Of a stretch of 64,000 bases of DNA, positions 26,585 to 35,611 are shown piece after piece; position 1 is the first letter of the stretch, and every line of letters starts with the position of its first letter. A model generated the notes under the pieces. It worked only from the letters and a program-made list of their open reading frames with translations. It ran no database searches and was not told where the DNA came from. The translations under genes and the position numbers were made by a program. Source of the DNA: Pseudomonadota bacterium (GTDB taxonomy: Bacteria; Chloroflexota; UBA6077; JAJPGT01); contig JAJPGT010000020.1 in NCBI GenBank assembly GCA_021325655.1, positions 1 to 64,000 on the forward strand. The letters run 5' to 3'.

Positions 26585-29116
26585 TCACAGGGCCGGCAGG
26601 TCGCCCAGGCGGTCGCGGTCGAGCACCAGCCGGTCCGCGATGTCGAACGGGTACGGGGCCTCCAGGTAGGCTTCGGGCAGGTAGGATTCGCCGAGCCGGA
26701 ACGGGGCGAAGCGGCTGCTCTCGCCGAGACGGGTGTCCAGCCCAAGGCGCGCCTCGCCGACCCGGAACAGGTCCCAGAACCGCTTCAGCTCGTAGGCGGT
26801 GTGGGCCGGCTTCTCCAGCCGGACGAGCCGCTCCACCATGTCGCGCTCCTCGTCCGACAGGTCGTGCGGCACCAGCACGGTGAACCAGTGCGCGCTCGCC
26901 GCCACGTCGTGGCGGGTGAGCGCGCGGAATGTCTGGCTGCCGGTGTCGGTCGGGTCGCCATACGCCAGCCCGCCGACGCCGCGGGTACGGAACCGCTCGA
27001 CGATCCGCACCCGGCCGGCGTCCCGCGCCAGCGGCGGCAGCAGACTCTCGTCCACCCGGCAATCCAGGTACAGCCGCAGCGCCGCTTCCACCCCGGACAG
27101 AGTGCCCCGCCAGCGGAAGAGCTGGTCGGCGTGGCGGATGAAGAATCGGCGGCGGCGCTCGTCCCAGAGCGGGTCCAGCGCCAGCCCGAACCAGCAGGCG
27201 AGCCAGTCGAGCGCCTCCGGCGGGGCGGTGTCCGGGCTGAACAGCGCGGCGACGTGCTCGATCCTGTCTTCCAGGTCGGTGTAGAAGCCCTCCACGTTCG
27301 CCAGCCAGCGCTCCAGGAACGAGGCGGAGACCGGCTCTTCGCGGTAGATCGCCGGCAGGTAGTGCTCGGAGTACGAGAAGCGCGGGTACCAGGCGCGCAG
27401 CGCCCGCAGCAGCGGGGTGGAACGGCCGGTTCCGAGCAGCGTCACCTCGAGCTGCAGGTAGCGTCCGCGCACTCCCTGGAACAGGAATTCCCAGGTGCCG
27501 GTGCGCTCCGGGAACGGCTGGGCGCCAGCGCGTAGGTCTGCCCAGGGGTTGTAGAAGGGGATCTCGGACCCGCCACCGCGCAGGTAGGGCGTGGGCTGCG
27601 GAAGCCAGGAGGTCTGCGCCAGAAAGTCCGGCTCGTCGGCGGCGCGGGCACGGACGGTGATGGCGGTGCCGACCGGGATCTGCGCGTCGAGGAAGAGCCG
27701 ATGCCAGACACAACCCGGCAGCCCGCCGTCGAACGGCTGGCCCTGCCGGTCGGGCCGGAAGTCGGTCGGGGTGGTGAAGACGGCGCGGCCGGCGTAGCGG
27801 CACTCGGTCAGCACCGCCAGCGGCACCCAGCGCTCGCCAACGTCGTAATACGCCTGTCCGTCCGCGGCCACCAGCGCCTTCGCCCCCCAGCGGCGCAGCG
27901 GCAGGAACTCGTGGCGGTCGGCCAGCGTGCGCGCCTGATGGTCGAGCGTGAAGGCGAACGCCTGGTCGCCGTTGCGCTCAGCGACGTAGATCGTCCGCGT
28001 TGGTGGTTTGGCTAGGCTGGACGAGCCGGCGACGGCGGCCAGCGCTGCCTGGTCGCGGCAGCCGCAGTTCCCCCTATGGCGCGGCGCGGCCTGAGGCTCG
28101 CCGGTCTCGACGTAGGCGAAGTCGTGGCCGGCGACGGAGAACAGCGTCATCTCGCCCGCTTCCGAGCGCGGGTCGGCCGCTTCGACCGCGTCCTCGAGCG
28201 AGTACGTGGCGACCAGATCGCCCGCCTGGTACTCGTAGATGATCGAGTAGGGACGGGCGGGGTCGGTGTCCAGGATCAGCGCGCTGCCCTGCGGCCCGGA
28301 CTCGATGCTGACCGGCGAGAGCGGTAGCTCGGCCGGCGAGCCGCCGGCCAGCGGGTACCCCCAGGGGTGGGCCGCGCCGCGCACCACATTCGTCGGTGCC
28401 CCGGCCTGGCGCGGCTGGAACAGCGCCGGCTGGTCCGGATCGACCTCCGCCAGGAGCCGGAAATCGGCGTCGAGCGCCCAGTAGGTGAGGTTATCGCGGT
28501 CGAGCACGAGCACCCCGCCGTCCGGGGTCGGCGCCAGGTCCCAGGGAAGGAACGGGACGTCGTCCGGCCAGCGCAGCAGCAGCGGGCCTCCGCCACGGTG
28601 CAGGTCGAACACCAGTAGCCCGTGGCGGGTCACGTCGCCGACCACCAGGTAGTGGCGGGTGGTGACCACCAGGCCGCGCAGCAGCAGCGTGGGCGGCGCC
28701 GGCTCCAGGCACGGGGCGAACGTGGTGGCGTCGGCCAGGATGCAGCGGCGGGCCAGATCGGCGCTGCTCCACCACTGCGCCACGCGGCGGGTGCCGGCCG
28801 GAAGCCAGCGGATACTGCTCTCGGAGGGGTCGATCCAGTACCAGGTGCCGTAGCGGTCGCGCCCGGCCCCACGCCGACGGGCGAGGTCGAGCGGCCGGGC
28901 GGGACGAGCGTGGCGGAAGATCGGAATCTGCTGCGCCAGCCGCAGGCTGCCGCTGGCGACGTGCCACTCGAGCGGGACGTGCGGGTTGCGCTCGGGGGAA
29001 TCGGTAAGCAGGTCGCGCAGCGGCACGCTGGCGCCGTCGTCCAGGACGAGCTGGCTGCCGCGCCAGTCGTCCAGGCCGTACAGTAAATGGTACCGGGTGC
29101 CGTTGACGTCTGCCAC
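26585..29116 (-). CDS. CIS baseplate protein: beta-propeller-like N-terminus fused to gpI/Afp12-like domain
   Basis: About 843 aa. The N-terminal 450 residues are beta-strand-rich with recurring blade-like units (LVVGDVTRHGLLVFDLHRGG, LVLDRDNLTYWALDADFRLL, IYVAERNGDQAFAFTLD), suggesting a propeller. From about residue 580 the sequence YSEHYLPAIYREEPVSASFL, then LFRWRGTLSGVEAALRLYL, is the P2 gpI / Afp12-like tail protein domain that forms the baseplate wedge. The GTG at 29116 has GAGGCGGAG in front and is preferred over the GTG at 29134, which overlaps the upstream stop. The propeller could act as a built-in receptor-binding or cage module, since no separate tail fibre gene is recognisable. 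Confidence 0.8.
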   Translation of the reverse strand: MADVNGTRYHLLYGLDDWRGSQLVLDDGASVPLRDLLTDSPERNPHVPLEWHVASGSLRLAQQIPIFRHARPARPLDLARRRGAGRDRYGTWYWIDPSESSIRWLPAGTRRVAQWWSSADLARRCILADATTFAPCLEPAPPTLLLRGLVVTTRHYLVVGDVTRHGLLVFDLHRGGGPLLLRWPDDVPFLPWDLAPTPDGGVLVLDRDNLTYWALDADFRLLAEVDPDQPALFQPRQAGAPTNVVRGAAHPWGYPLAGGSPAELPLSPVSIESGPQGSALILDTDPARPYSIIYEYQAGDLVATYSLEDAVEAADPRSEAGEMTLFSVAGHDFAYVETGEPQAAPRHRGNCGCRDQAALAAVAGSSSLAKPPTRTIYVAERNGDQAFAFTLDHQARTLADRHEFLPLRRWGAKALVAADGQAYYDVGERWVPLAVLTECRYAGRAVFTTPTDFRPDRQGQPFDGGLPGCVWHRLFLDAQIPVGTAITVRARAADEPDFLAQTSWLPQPTPYLRGGGSEIPFYNPWADLRAGAQPFPERTGTWEFLFQGVRGRYLQLEVTLLGTGRSTPLLRALRAWYPRFSYSEHYLPAIYREEPVSASFLERWLANVEGFYTDLEDRIEHVAALFSPDTAPPEALDWLACWFGLALDPLWDERRRRFFIRHADQLFRWRGTLSGVEAALRLYLDCRVDESLLPPLARDAGRVRIVERFRTRGVGGLAYGDPTDTGSQTFRALTRHDVAASAHWFTVLVPHDLSDEERDMVERLVRLEKPAHTAYELKRFWDLFRVGEARLGLDTRLGESSRFAPFRLGESYLPEAYLEAPYPFDIADRLVLDRDRLGDLPAL

Positions 29117-29127
29117 GCTCCGCCTCG

Positions 29128-31479
29128 CTAGCACTGCTTCGGAAGAACCGGGACCGGGACCGTCGTGGACGGGGTGGCCGCCCGTGGCCCGAGCAGCTCG
29201 GCCGGGTCCTCAGCCGCCCCCTCGCGAACGCTGATCGCCACCAGCCGCGGGAGCTGTAGCCCGGCCAGCGGGATCCGATCGGCGTCGGTCAGGGTCACGC
29301 CGTCGCTGGAAAGGCTCGCCAGCCGCACCGAGTCCACGTACCGAACCCCGATCACCCGCGTCGCCACCGCTTCCAGGTCGCGGTCACGCACCTCGGTCCC
29401 CAACGGCCAGCCGGTCCCGCGCGGCGGAGCACAGGGAGCGGTGGGAGCCGCCGTCGGGTCGCAGACCGCATCCAGGTCCGGGGCACCGGGGATCGGCGGG
29501 CCGCCGACCAGCGGGGAGAGATACACGCGCAGCGCCGCCTCCACGTTGCGCCGAACCAGTTCACGCACCTGGCCAGGGGCGGTGGTGATCCCCACCGTGA
29601 CCCAGATCGAGACGTACTCCGGGCCGCGGACGAAGATCTCGGTAGTGAGCAGCCGGCGCGGGTCGAGCCAGGCGCAGACTGCCTCCAGGAAGAGCCGATC
29701 CGGCACCGGGGCCTCCGGCTGGCGGGCATCGTGGCGCGGGATCACCATCACGGTCACCGTGCCCGGGGCGGTCTGCGGCGGGCCGGTCGGCGAGAAGAGG
29801 TCCGGGTTGAACAGCGGGAGCACCTCGACTCGGCCGACGTCGACGCCCGGGGTGCGGAGCGTCAGATCGCGGAAGTCGCTCGCGGTTACCAGCCGGTCGC
29901 GGTGTTTCAGGTAGCGGGGGATGTTGCGCTCGCCGTCCGCGGCCGTCTCACCGGCGTCCGCGCCCCAGGTCGGGACCGGGTTCTCGACCTTGAAGCCGCC
30001 CGGCAGCGCCGCGCTCTTGTTCAGCGCGCCGATCCCGACGTTACCGGCCGGCCCACCCCCGTACTCGTAGCTGACCCGGATCGCCTGTCCCAGCGGTGGG
30101 CGCATCCCGCGCAGCCCACTGCCGAAGCTGACCAGGCCGGCCTCGGGATCGACCGCGTAGACTTTATCGCGCGGTCCGGCCGCGAATAGGTCGTCGGTGC
30201 GGGTCCACGCCTCCCAGGTGCCATCGGTGCTCTGGATCTCGAGCCGGAAGGTGTCGCGCAGCGCGCCCGTCTCGGGGTCCGGGATGGCCTCCAGGATAAC
30301 CGGGGTGTTGGCAACCTTGAACACCTGGTCGGGCGCCCCGGTGCCGATCCCCAGCCGCTCGCGGTTGACCGGCAGCGCCTGGATCACCCGCGCGGCATTG
30401 GCCCCCACCCAGGAGACGCGGGCGCTCTGCCTCAGCGCCGGCGAGCCACCCGCGGCGTCCCCGTTCGCCGCGGGTTCGGGCAGCCGGATGCGGATCCAGG
30501 TAGCGATGCGCTGCGCCAGGCTGGCGTCCTCGACCAGCGGGGGGTAGTCGCCGCTGCCCTCCTCGCCCGGGTCGAAGTCCCACAGGACAAGCGCGTCATA
30601 TGACGGCAGCGTGACCTGGACGATTCCGGCCTCGTCCAGCACAGCCTCACCGTACTCCACAGGCAGGCGGGTGTAGTGGGCCGGGGCGAGCGTGTCCATG
30701 ATGGTCGGGTCGGGGGCGGCGATCTCGAAGATCAGCCCGGAGGCGTTCTCCTGTGGGCTGGTCCAGTTCGCCGGCTCCAGCACCTTCTCCTGGCAGCTCG
30801 GGGCTGGGTAAATGCCCAGGGTGAGTGTCTGGTCGGCGATCGCCGCCCGCACCGTGTCCAACGGGACGTTCGGCGGCCCGACCAGCGCTACCCAGAGCGA
30901 GCGGTCGATGGTGCCGTTGACACCGTCGGCCAGGTCGACCACCGGTGGCTCCTTGCCGGTCTGCGGCGGATCGAGCGGGGTGGAGGTGTAGAACTGCAAC
31001 TGGTCGCCGGCCTGGTCCAGCAGCGGCGCATAGACTGTCTGGTACTGCTGCCGGGTGGCGTCGTCCAGGTCCGGGGTGGGTCGCTTGTAGAAGACGGCAG
31101 CGGTGACAGGGAGGATGCACACTCCGGTGCGGGTGATGAATGGCACCTTGCCGGCTCGTAGCTCCACCCCGGCGTCCAGCGGGTAGGGCTGAACCGGGCC
31201 GCGCTCGTTGCGGAACGCCACCAGCCCGCGGGCGGGCATCGCCGGCTGGAGCGGGATGTTCAGCAGCTTCAGGAACGCGAGCCGGTTCGCCTCCGGGATA
31301 CGGTTGCTGCGGTACAGCAGGTTGTCGGTCATGAAGGCGAACAACTGCACCAGGGTGATGCCCGGGTCGCTGTCGTTGAGGTTGGTCCACTCCGGGGTGT
31401 GGACCGGGATGCGCGCCTTCGCCTCCGCGAAGAGCTGCTCGAAGGAGCGGTCGTCGAGCTGGGGGACTTGCAGCGGCAT
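29128..31479 (-). CDS. CIS baseplate protein, gpJ/Afp11-like
   Basis: 783 aa. The opening LQVPQLDDRSFEQLFAEAKAR followed by HTPEWTNLNDSDPGITLVQL and the LLYRSNRIPEANRLAFLKLL helix is the signature of putative baseplate assembly proteins (baseplate J family) in contractile injection systems. The later region VSYEYGGGPAGNVGIGALNK is a second landmark of the family. It should form the inner baseplate wedge with the gp25-like and gpI-like proteins encoded on either side. The ATG at 31479 has GAGGAGCC upstream and follows gp25 by 11 bases. Confidence 0.9.
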   Translation of the reverse strand: MPLQVPQLDDRSFEQLFAEAKARIPVHTPEWTNLNDSDPGITLVQLFAFMTDNLLYRSNRIPEANRLAFLKLLNIPLQPAMPARGLVAFRNERGPVQPYPLDAGVELRAGKVPFITRTGVCILPVTAAVFYKRPTPDLDDATRQQYQTVYAPLLDQAGDQLQFYTSTPLDPPQTGKEPPVVDLADGVNGTIDRSLWVALVGPPNVPLDTVRAAIADQTLTLGIYPAPSCQEKVLEPANWTSPQENASGLIFEIAAPDPTIMDTLAPAHYTRLPVEYGEAVLDEAGIVQVTLPSYDALVLWDFDPGEEGSGDYPPLVEDASLAQRIATWIRIRLPEPAANGDAAGGSPALRQSARVSWVGANAARVIQALPVNRERLGIGTGAPDQVFKVANTPVILEAIPDPETGALRDTFRLEIQSTDGTWEAWTRTDDLFAAGPRDKVYAVDPEAGLVSFGSGLRGMRPPLGQAIRVSYEYGGGPAGNVGIGALNKSAALPGGFKVENPVPTWGADAGETAADGERNIPRYLKHRDRLVTASDFRDLTLRTPGVDVGRVEVLPLFNPDLFSPTGPPQTAPGTVTVMVIPRHDARQPEAPVPDRLFLEAVCAWLDPRRLLTTEIFVRGPEYVSIWVTVGITTAPGQVRELVRRNVEAALRVYLSPLVGGPPIPGAPDLDAVCDPTAAPTAPCAPPRGTGWPLGTEVRDRDLEAVATRVIGVRYVDSVRLASLSSDGVTLTDADRIPLAGLQLPRLVAISVREGAAEDPAELLGPRAATPSTTVPVPVLPKQC

Positions 31480-31490
31480 CGCGGCTCCTC

Positions 31491-31886
31491 TCAGGCGCTC
31501 AACGCGACTGTCAGGCTGACGCGCTCCGGCTGCCGGGTGGCGATCAGCGTGTAGGCGATGGTAATGTCCACCGCTCGCGCGTCGGCCGGGTTGGTCGCCA
31601 CCCGCACGTCGTCCAGCGCGATCCGTGGCTCCCAGCGGCTCAGCGCCCGCTTGACCTCTTCCTGGATCAGCCGCAGGGTGGCGACGCCGTTCGGTTCGAA
31701 CAGGTAGCGGTCCAGGCCACAGCCGAAGTCCGGCCGCAGCAGCCGCTCGCCGGGCCGGGTGCGCAGGATGATGCAGATCGCTTCCCGCACGTTCGGCTCA
31801 CCACTGGACCACGCCATGTGGCCATCCGCCCCCACCCGCAGCGGGAACGCCACCCCCTGCCCGTACAGCGCGCCGTTGGTCGGCAT
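31491..31886 (-). CDS. CIS baseplate wedge protein, gp25/Afp9-like
   Basis: 131 aa, the usual size. VREAICIILRTRPGERLLRP is the conserved core of the gp25 (W) family; DFGCGLDRYLFEPN and SRWEPRIALDDVRV, with the family's EPR motif, follow. In phage and CIS structures this protein binds the sheath initiator and locks the baseplate to the sheath. The ATG at 31886 has GGGAGGAGCGACG upstream. It lies 13 bases after the membrane-hairpin protein and 11 bases before gpJ. Confidence 0.92.
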   Translation of the reverse strand: MPTNGALYGQGVAFPLRVGADGHMAWSSGEPNVREAICIILRTRPGERLLRPDFGCGLDRYLFEPNGVATLRLIQEEVKRALSRWEPRIALDDVRVATNPADARAVDITIAYTLIATRQPERVSLTVALSA

Positions 31887-31899
31887 TCGTCGCTCCTCC

Positions 31900-33585
31900 C
31901 TACTTCTTGACCGGGATCGGGAAGCAGATCCTCAGGAATGCCAGCCACCAGAAGATGAAGTTGAACGCGATCAGGAAGATGAACAGCACGATGAACGCAA
32001 CCATGGTGATGATCTGGATCGAGAAGGAGCAGATCATCCCGAGCTGCCACTCTGCCCCGGCGCTCAGCCCGCCGCCATCCAGCATCCCCTTGTTCACTCG
32101 GTCCATCAGGCTGCGCAGGTCCGGCGGTGTCTCCATCGCCACCCCGCGCTTGAACTTCCGCAGGTCCTTGATGCTGGGCAGCTCGATCCGCACCTTGCGG
32201 GCGGGAGCATCCGGGTCGAGCGCCTTGGCGAAGACGAACGGGGCGCTCGGCTCGCTCAAGACTGGCTGGCAGGGCGGGTGCTCGTACACCAGCCGGATGA
32301 CGTAGGTGTCCGCGTTCGGATCGTCGGCCGGCGGGTCCGCTTTGATCAGCCCCTGCAGCTCGTCGGGCACCTGGACCGCCGTGGCGCCTTCCTGGATCGC
32401 GTCGCGGATCAGGTGGTAGAGCGTGTCGCCGATCTGGCTGGCGGCCAGGAACGGGGCGCTGCTGGCGTTGGTGTTGCTCGGCCGGCCGAGGGAGATGCGC
32501 GCTGGCGAGGCGGCCGGGTCCGTGCGGAACGCCTCCCGGACGTCGAAGCTGCCCGGATCCGGGTTCACTCCGACCGCCAACGGCTCGCCGCGCACCAGCG
32601 GTGCGTAGGGCTGGAGCTGCGCCAGGGCCGCGGCCAGGCTCAGGCTGTCGTTGTTGACCCGCACGTCGCGCAGCGCCGCCAGCAGCGCCGTCTTGCCTGT
32701 GCCCTGCACCGTGCCGGTGGCGCTCAGCGCGGCCTGGTAGACATCGGGCAGGGTGCGCTGGAGGTAGTCGCCGAGGTCCAGCAGCAGGAACAGCGATGCC
32801 TGCTGGAGCTGGTCCGCGGTGAGGTTCCTGTCCGCGGAGCCGGCGGGGTAGGCGCTGCCGGTGATCGGGTCGATGTACAGTGCCCGCCAGGGGCGGAGCA
32901 CCCGTGCCTCCAGCTCGCTCAGCCGGGGGTCAGGCTCACCGGTCAGGCCAGAGCCGGCGGGCGGCGGGGGCACACTGGCGAGAGTGGCGACGGGGTCAGC
33001 CACCGGGGTCAGATACTGCTCGCGGCTGGCGACCGAGACGTAGCCGTAGTAGATCGCCCGGCACTCGGGCCGGGCGAGCGCTGCCTGGGCCGCGGGCAGC
33101 AGCGGCGGCGAGATGCAGACGCTGGCCGAGTGCAGCGGGAAGCGCTCCTCGCCATCCAGCAGTGCGTCCGCGGACGCCGCCTGCCAGCCTCGATTCGCCC
33201 CGTCCTCCACCCAGCCCTCTTCATTGGCGCTCCTGCCGCGCCGGCGCCGCAGCACGAACGAGGTGCTCTCGCCGTCCTGTCGGGCGACGCGTCGGTCGGG
33301 AAAGCCGAGCTGGCGGCAGACCAGCGAGCCGGTGACCAGGTAGTAGCGGGCGTGCAGCGGCTGGAACAGCTTGTAGGCGCCGCCCACCGTCGCCGCCGGC
33401 GCCTTCTGGCCCAGGTCGGCCGGGGTCTGGCCGGGGAGCTTGCCGCCCACCAGGTCCAGGAAGTCGGGCAGGAAGCGGTCGCCTTCCAGCTCGACCAGCC
33501 AGGGCTGGTCGAAGGCGAGCGTGGTGTCGGGCCAGAGCGCGGCCGGCTTGGCCCAGCGGATGGCGGGCGCGTGTCCGTTTCTCAC
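31900..33585 (-). CDS. CIS-associated protein with C-terminal membrane hairpin, possible membrane anchor
   Basis: 561 aa. The GTG start at 33585 overlaps the spike stop (GTGA). Residues 1-510 look soluble, with an Arg-rich patch (VLRRRRGRS) and many loops. The last 49 residues are strongly hydrophobic: ICSFSIQIITMVAFIVLFIF and LIAFNFIFWWLAFLRICFPI, enough for two membrane segments or a re-entrant hairpin, ending PVKK. A C-terminal membrane protein called CisA is known from Streptomyces CIS loci, where it links the particle to the cytoplasmic membrane. I infer a similar role from the tail and the locus, not from an alignment. In Afp/PVC loci the PAAR tip gene sits at this place between spike and gp25; none is seen here. 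Confidence 0.7.
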   Translation of the reverse strand: MRNGHAPAIRWAKPAALWPDTTLAFDQPWLVELEGDRFLPDFLDLVGGKLPGQTPADLGQKAPAATVGGAYKLFQPLHARYYLVTGSLVCRQLGFPDRRVARQDGESTSFVLRRRRGRSANEEGWVEDGANRGWQAASADALLDGEERFPLHSASVCISPPLLPAAQAALARPECRAIYYGYVSVASREQYLTPVADPVATLASVPPPPAGSGLTGEPDPRLSELEARVLRPWRALYIDPITGSAYPAGSADRNLTADQLQQASLFLLLDLGDYLQRTLPDVYQAALSATGTVQGTGKTALLAALRDVRVNNDSLSLAAALAQLQPYAPLVRGEPLAVGVNPDPGSFDVREAFRTDPAASPARISLGRPSNTNASSAPFLAASQIGDTLYHLIRDAIQEGATAVQVPDELQGLIKADPPADDPNADTYVIRLVYEHPPCQPVLSEPSAPFVFAKALDPDAPARKVRIELPSIKDLRKFKRGVAMETPPDLRSLMDRVNKGMLDGGGLSAGAEWQLGMICSFSIQIITMVAFIVLFIFLIAFNFIFWWLAFLRICFPIPVKK

Positions 33586-34289
33586 CAGACGTTCCCCACC
33601 CCCGGCGTGTAGCTGGCGCTCACCACCGAGTTGGTGATCAGCGTGCTGCACTGCACTACGCCACTGAAGCTGGACATCGCCGCGTCGACCGTCACCATCC
33701 CGGCGCTGATCTGGGCGGTGGCCGCCTGGACCTTCACCTGGGCACTGGCGGTGACGGTAATCCCCTGCGCCTCTAGCTTGACGCTGTTGCCGCTGGCGTC
33801 CTGGGCGACGATCGAGGGCGGGGTGTCGCTCAGCACGATCGACTGGCCGCCGGGCGTCTCTAGCCGCAGCTTCACCGCGCCGTCGGTGTCGTCCAGAGTG
33901 ACGCGGACGCCAGCGCGGGAGAGGATCGTCTTGAGGGAGTTCCTGCCGGCGTCGTCCATCTGCTCCGGCGGGGCGTCCTGGCCGTTCCAGAGCGCCCCGA
34001 TGACGTAGGGGCGGCGCGGGTTGCCCCCTTCGAAGGCGACGAGCACCTCGTCGTTCACGTCCGGGACGAACCAGGTGCCCCGATTGTTGCCGGCCATCAG
34101 CGTGGCGATCCGAGCCCAGGTCTCGTAGCTGCCCCCGCCCGGGTCGGGCGACCAGGGCAGCTTCACCTTCACCCGCCCCTGGTTGTCCGGATCGACCAGA
34201 TCGCTGACGACCGCCGGGTACACCCCGTAGAACAGGCCGCCCGGCCCGGTCGCCGCACGCTCCAGGTCCAGTTCACCGAGCGTCAGCAT
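33582..34289 (-). CDS. CIS spike protein, gpV/gp5-like OB-fold plus beta-helix
   Basis: 235 aa. GVYPAVVSDLVDPDNQGRVK and VKLPWSPDPGG are the OB-fold of phage baseplate assembly protein V / VgrG spikes; WFVPDVNDEVLVAFEGGNP and RPYVIGALWNG complete it. From about residue 120 the chain becomes a repetitive beta-strand stalk (VKLRLETPGGQSIVLSDTPP, VQAATAQISAGMVTVDAA) expected to trimerise as the needle. Hub and spike are separate genes here, unlike Afp8 or VgrG where they are fused. The ATG at 34289 has GGGGGAGCG; its stop overlaps the next gene. Confidence 0.9.
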   Translation of the reverse strand: MLTLGELDLERAATGPGGLFYGVYPAVVSDLVDPDNQGRVKVKLPWSPDPGGGSYETWARIATLMAGNNRGTWFVPDVNDEVLVAFEGGNPRRPYVIGALWNGQDAPPEQMDDAGRNSLKTILSRAGVRVTLDDTDGAVKLRLETPGGQSIVLSDTPPSIVAQDASGNSVKLEAQGITVTASAQVKVQAATAQISAGMVTVDAAMSSFSGVVQCSTLITNSVVSASYTPGVGNVW

Positions 34290-34298
34290 CGCTCCCCC

Positions 34299-35378
34299 TC
34301 AGCTCCGCGGCCGGCCCAGGCCGGGCCGCTCAACCTCGATCTCCGTGCGGTAGCCGTTGGTCTCGTCATAGCTGTGACGCACCCGGGCGATGTAGTAGCG
34401 GCCGTTGAACAGGTCGCCCAGGCCGGACAGGCTCACCGTCGTCCCGACCCGCAGGCGCGGGTCGCCATCCGCCAGACCGGTCCCGGTGACGAAGCGGCGC
34501 GCCCGCTCGCGGTAGCGCGCCTGCGCCAGGCTGCGCGCCTCCTCGCTCGTCAGCGGGATGGTGTGGACAACCCGTTCCTTGCGCGCCGCGAACGCCTGCT
34601 CCAGGATGCTCGTTCCGCCGACGTCGCCGTTCAGTTCAGCGCCGATCGCGCTGGAGTCCCCAGTCTCCTCGATCGCCTCCTTGGCCGCCACGTCCCAGCC
34701 GCTCACCCCGACCTCGCTGCACTGGTGCGCCAGATCGGCGCGGACGCGGAAGGCGATCAGCCCGGCTCCGTAGCGCAGCTCCACCGTCTCGCCGTCGCGC
34801 TCTGGCCGCGCCTTTGCGTATAGGGTCGTTCCATCCAGCCACAGCTCGGCGTTGGCCGCCCGGGCGCGCTCGCGCAGGAAGGCCAGGTCGCTCTGGTTCA
34901 CCTGGGCCAGCACCTTGTACGTCGGGCCGCTCACCGAGAGCTGAGGTGTCAGGCTGTGCTCGGAGGCGATCTGGTTCATTACGTCCTCGTCCGAGACGTC
35001 CTCGAAGCTACGGGTACGTCGCGTCATTCGCAGGTCCTGCAGCCGGTCCTCAGCCAGCGCGACGATGCGCGCCCCGCCGTCTGGCGGATACTCCGCCTCC
35101 AGCGCGCTGATCCGCCCGGAGAACACCGTCCGCGCCCGATCGCCGGCGCCGAGCTCGACCGCCAGCGTCTTGCCAAACTCGAGCTGGTTGCGGCGGAAGT
35201 ACAGGTAGTCGCTCCCGCCGGACCCCAGACCGTAGTTGTTGAAGGCGACCTCGCAGTGGAACAGCCCCTCGGTCGTCTCCTCCACCAGCAGCGACACCAC
35301 GTCGGCGCTGAGGCCGTCGCTCGGCTGGCCGTCGATCGAGATCCGTGGCTGCGAGACGTAGGCGCTCGGGACAGGCAT
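34299..35378 (-). CDS. CIS tail hub protein, gpD-like
   Basis: 359 aa. It has the hub fold of the phage late-control D / VgrG N-terminal family: an opening strand PRISIDGQPSDGLSADVVSL, DYLYFRRNQLEFGKTLAVEL, FSGRISALEAEYPPDGG, and a second half with SDLAFLRERARAANAELWLD and RVRHSYDETNGYRTEIEVER. It caps the tube and carries the spike encoded nine bases downstream. The ATG at 35378 has GGAGGAGCG eight bases before it; the frame is open to 35438, but the extra residues are a proline/glycine-rich shadow overlapping the preceding small gene. Confidence 0.9.
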   Translation of the reverse strand: MPVPSAYVSQPRISIDGQPSDGLSADVVSLLVEETTEGLFHCEVAFNNYGLGSGGSDYLYFRRNQLEFGKTLAVELGAGDRARTVFSGRISALEAEYPPDGGARIVALAEDRLQDLRMTRRTRSFEDVSDEDVMNQIASEHSLTPQLSVSGPTYKVLAQVNQSDLAFLRERARAANAELWLDGTTLYAKARPERDGETVELRYGAGLIAFRVRADLAHQCSEVGVSGWDVAAKEAIEETGDSSAIGAELNGDVGGTSILEQAFAARKERVVHTIPLTSEEARSLAQARYRERARRFVTGTGLADGDPRLRVGTTVSLSGLGDLFNGRYYIARVRHSYDETNGYRTEIEVERPGLGRPRS

Positions 35379-35395
35379 CGGCGACGCTCCTCCGG

Positions 35396-35575
35396 TCAGT
35401 CCGCCCGCAGGCGGGCGTGGCGCGCTTCGAGGTGCCACAGCAGCCGCAGCAGGTCATCCGGGCGGGGCGGCGCGGGTGGTGCGACCTCCGCGGGTGGGCG
35501 CGTCTCCTGGCCGCCAGCGCTGGTCTCGGCCTGGCGATTCACCAGGACCTCGAAGTCATTGATGATGATTGGCAT
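35396..35575 (-). CDS. Small CIS protein, 59 aa (DUF5908-like position)
   Basis: A short gene of 59 codons, from the ATG at 35575 to the TGA at 35396. The site AAAGGAGCGAC directly precedes the ATG, stronger than for many long genes here, so it is very likely translated. The protein starts MPIIINDFEVLVNRQA, continues through a Pro/Ala-rich linker and ends in a helix DDLLRLLWHLEARHARLRAD. CIS loci commonly carry a tiny protein between the LysM adaptor and the hub that begins MP-I-I/E; DUF5908 is one such family. I infer that relation from size, start and position only. Confidence 0.65.
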   Translation of the reverse strand: MPIIINDFEVLVNRQAETSAGGQETRPPAEVAPPAPPRPDDLLRLLWHLEARHARLRAD

Positions 35576-35611
35576 GTCGCTCCTTTCGTGCTCCGGGCCA
35601 GTGGAGCCCGC

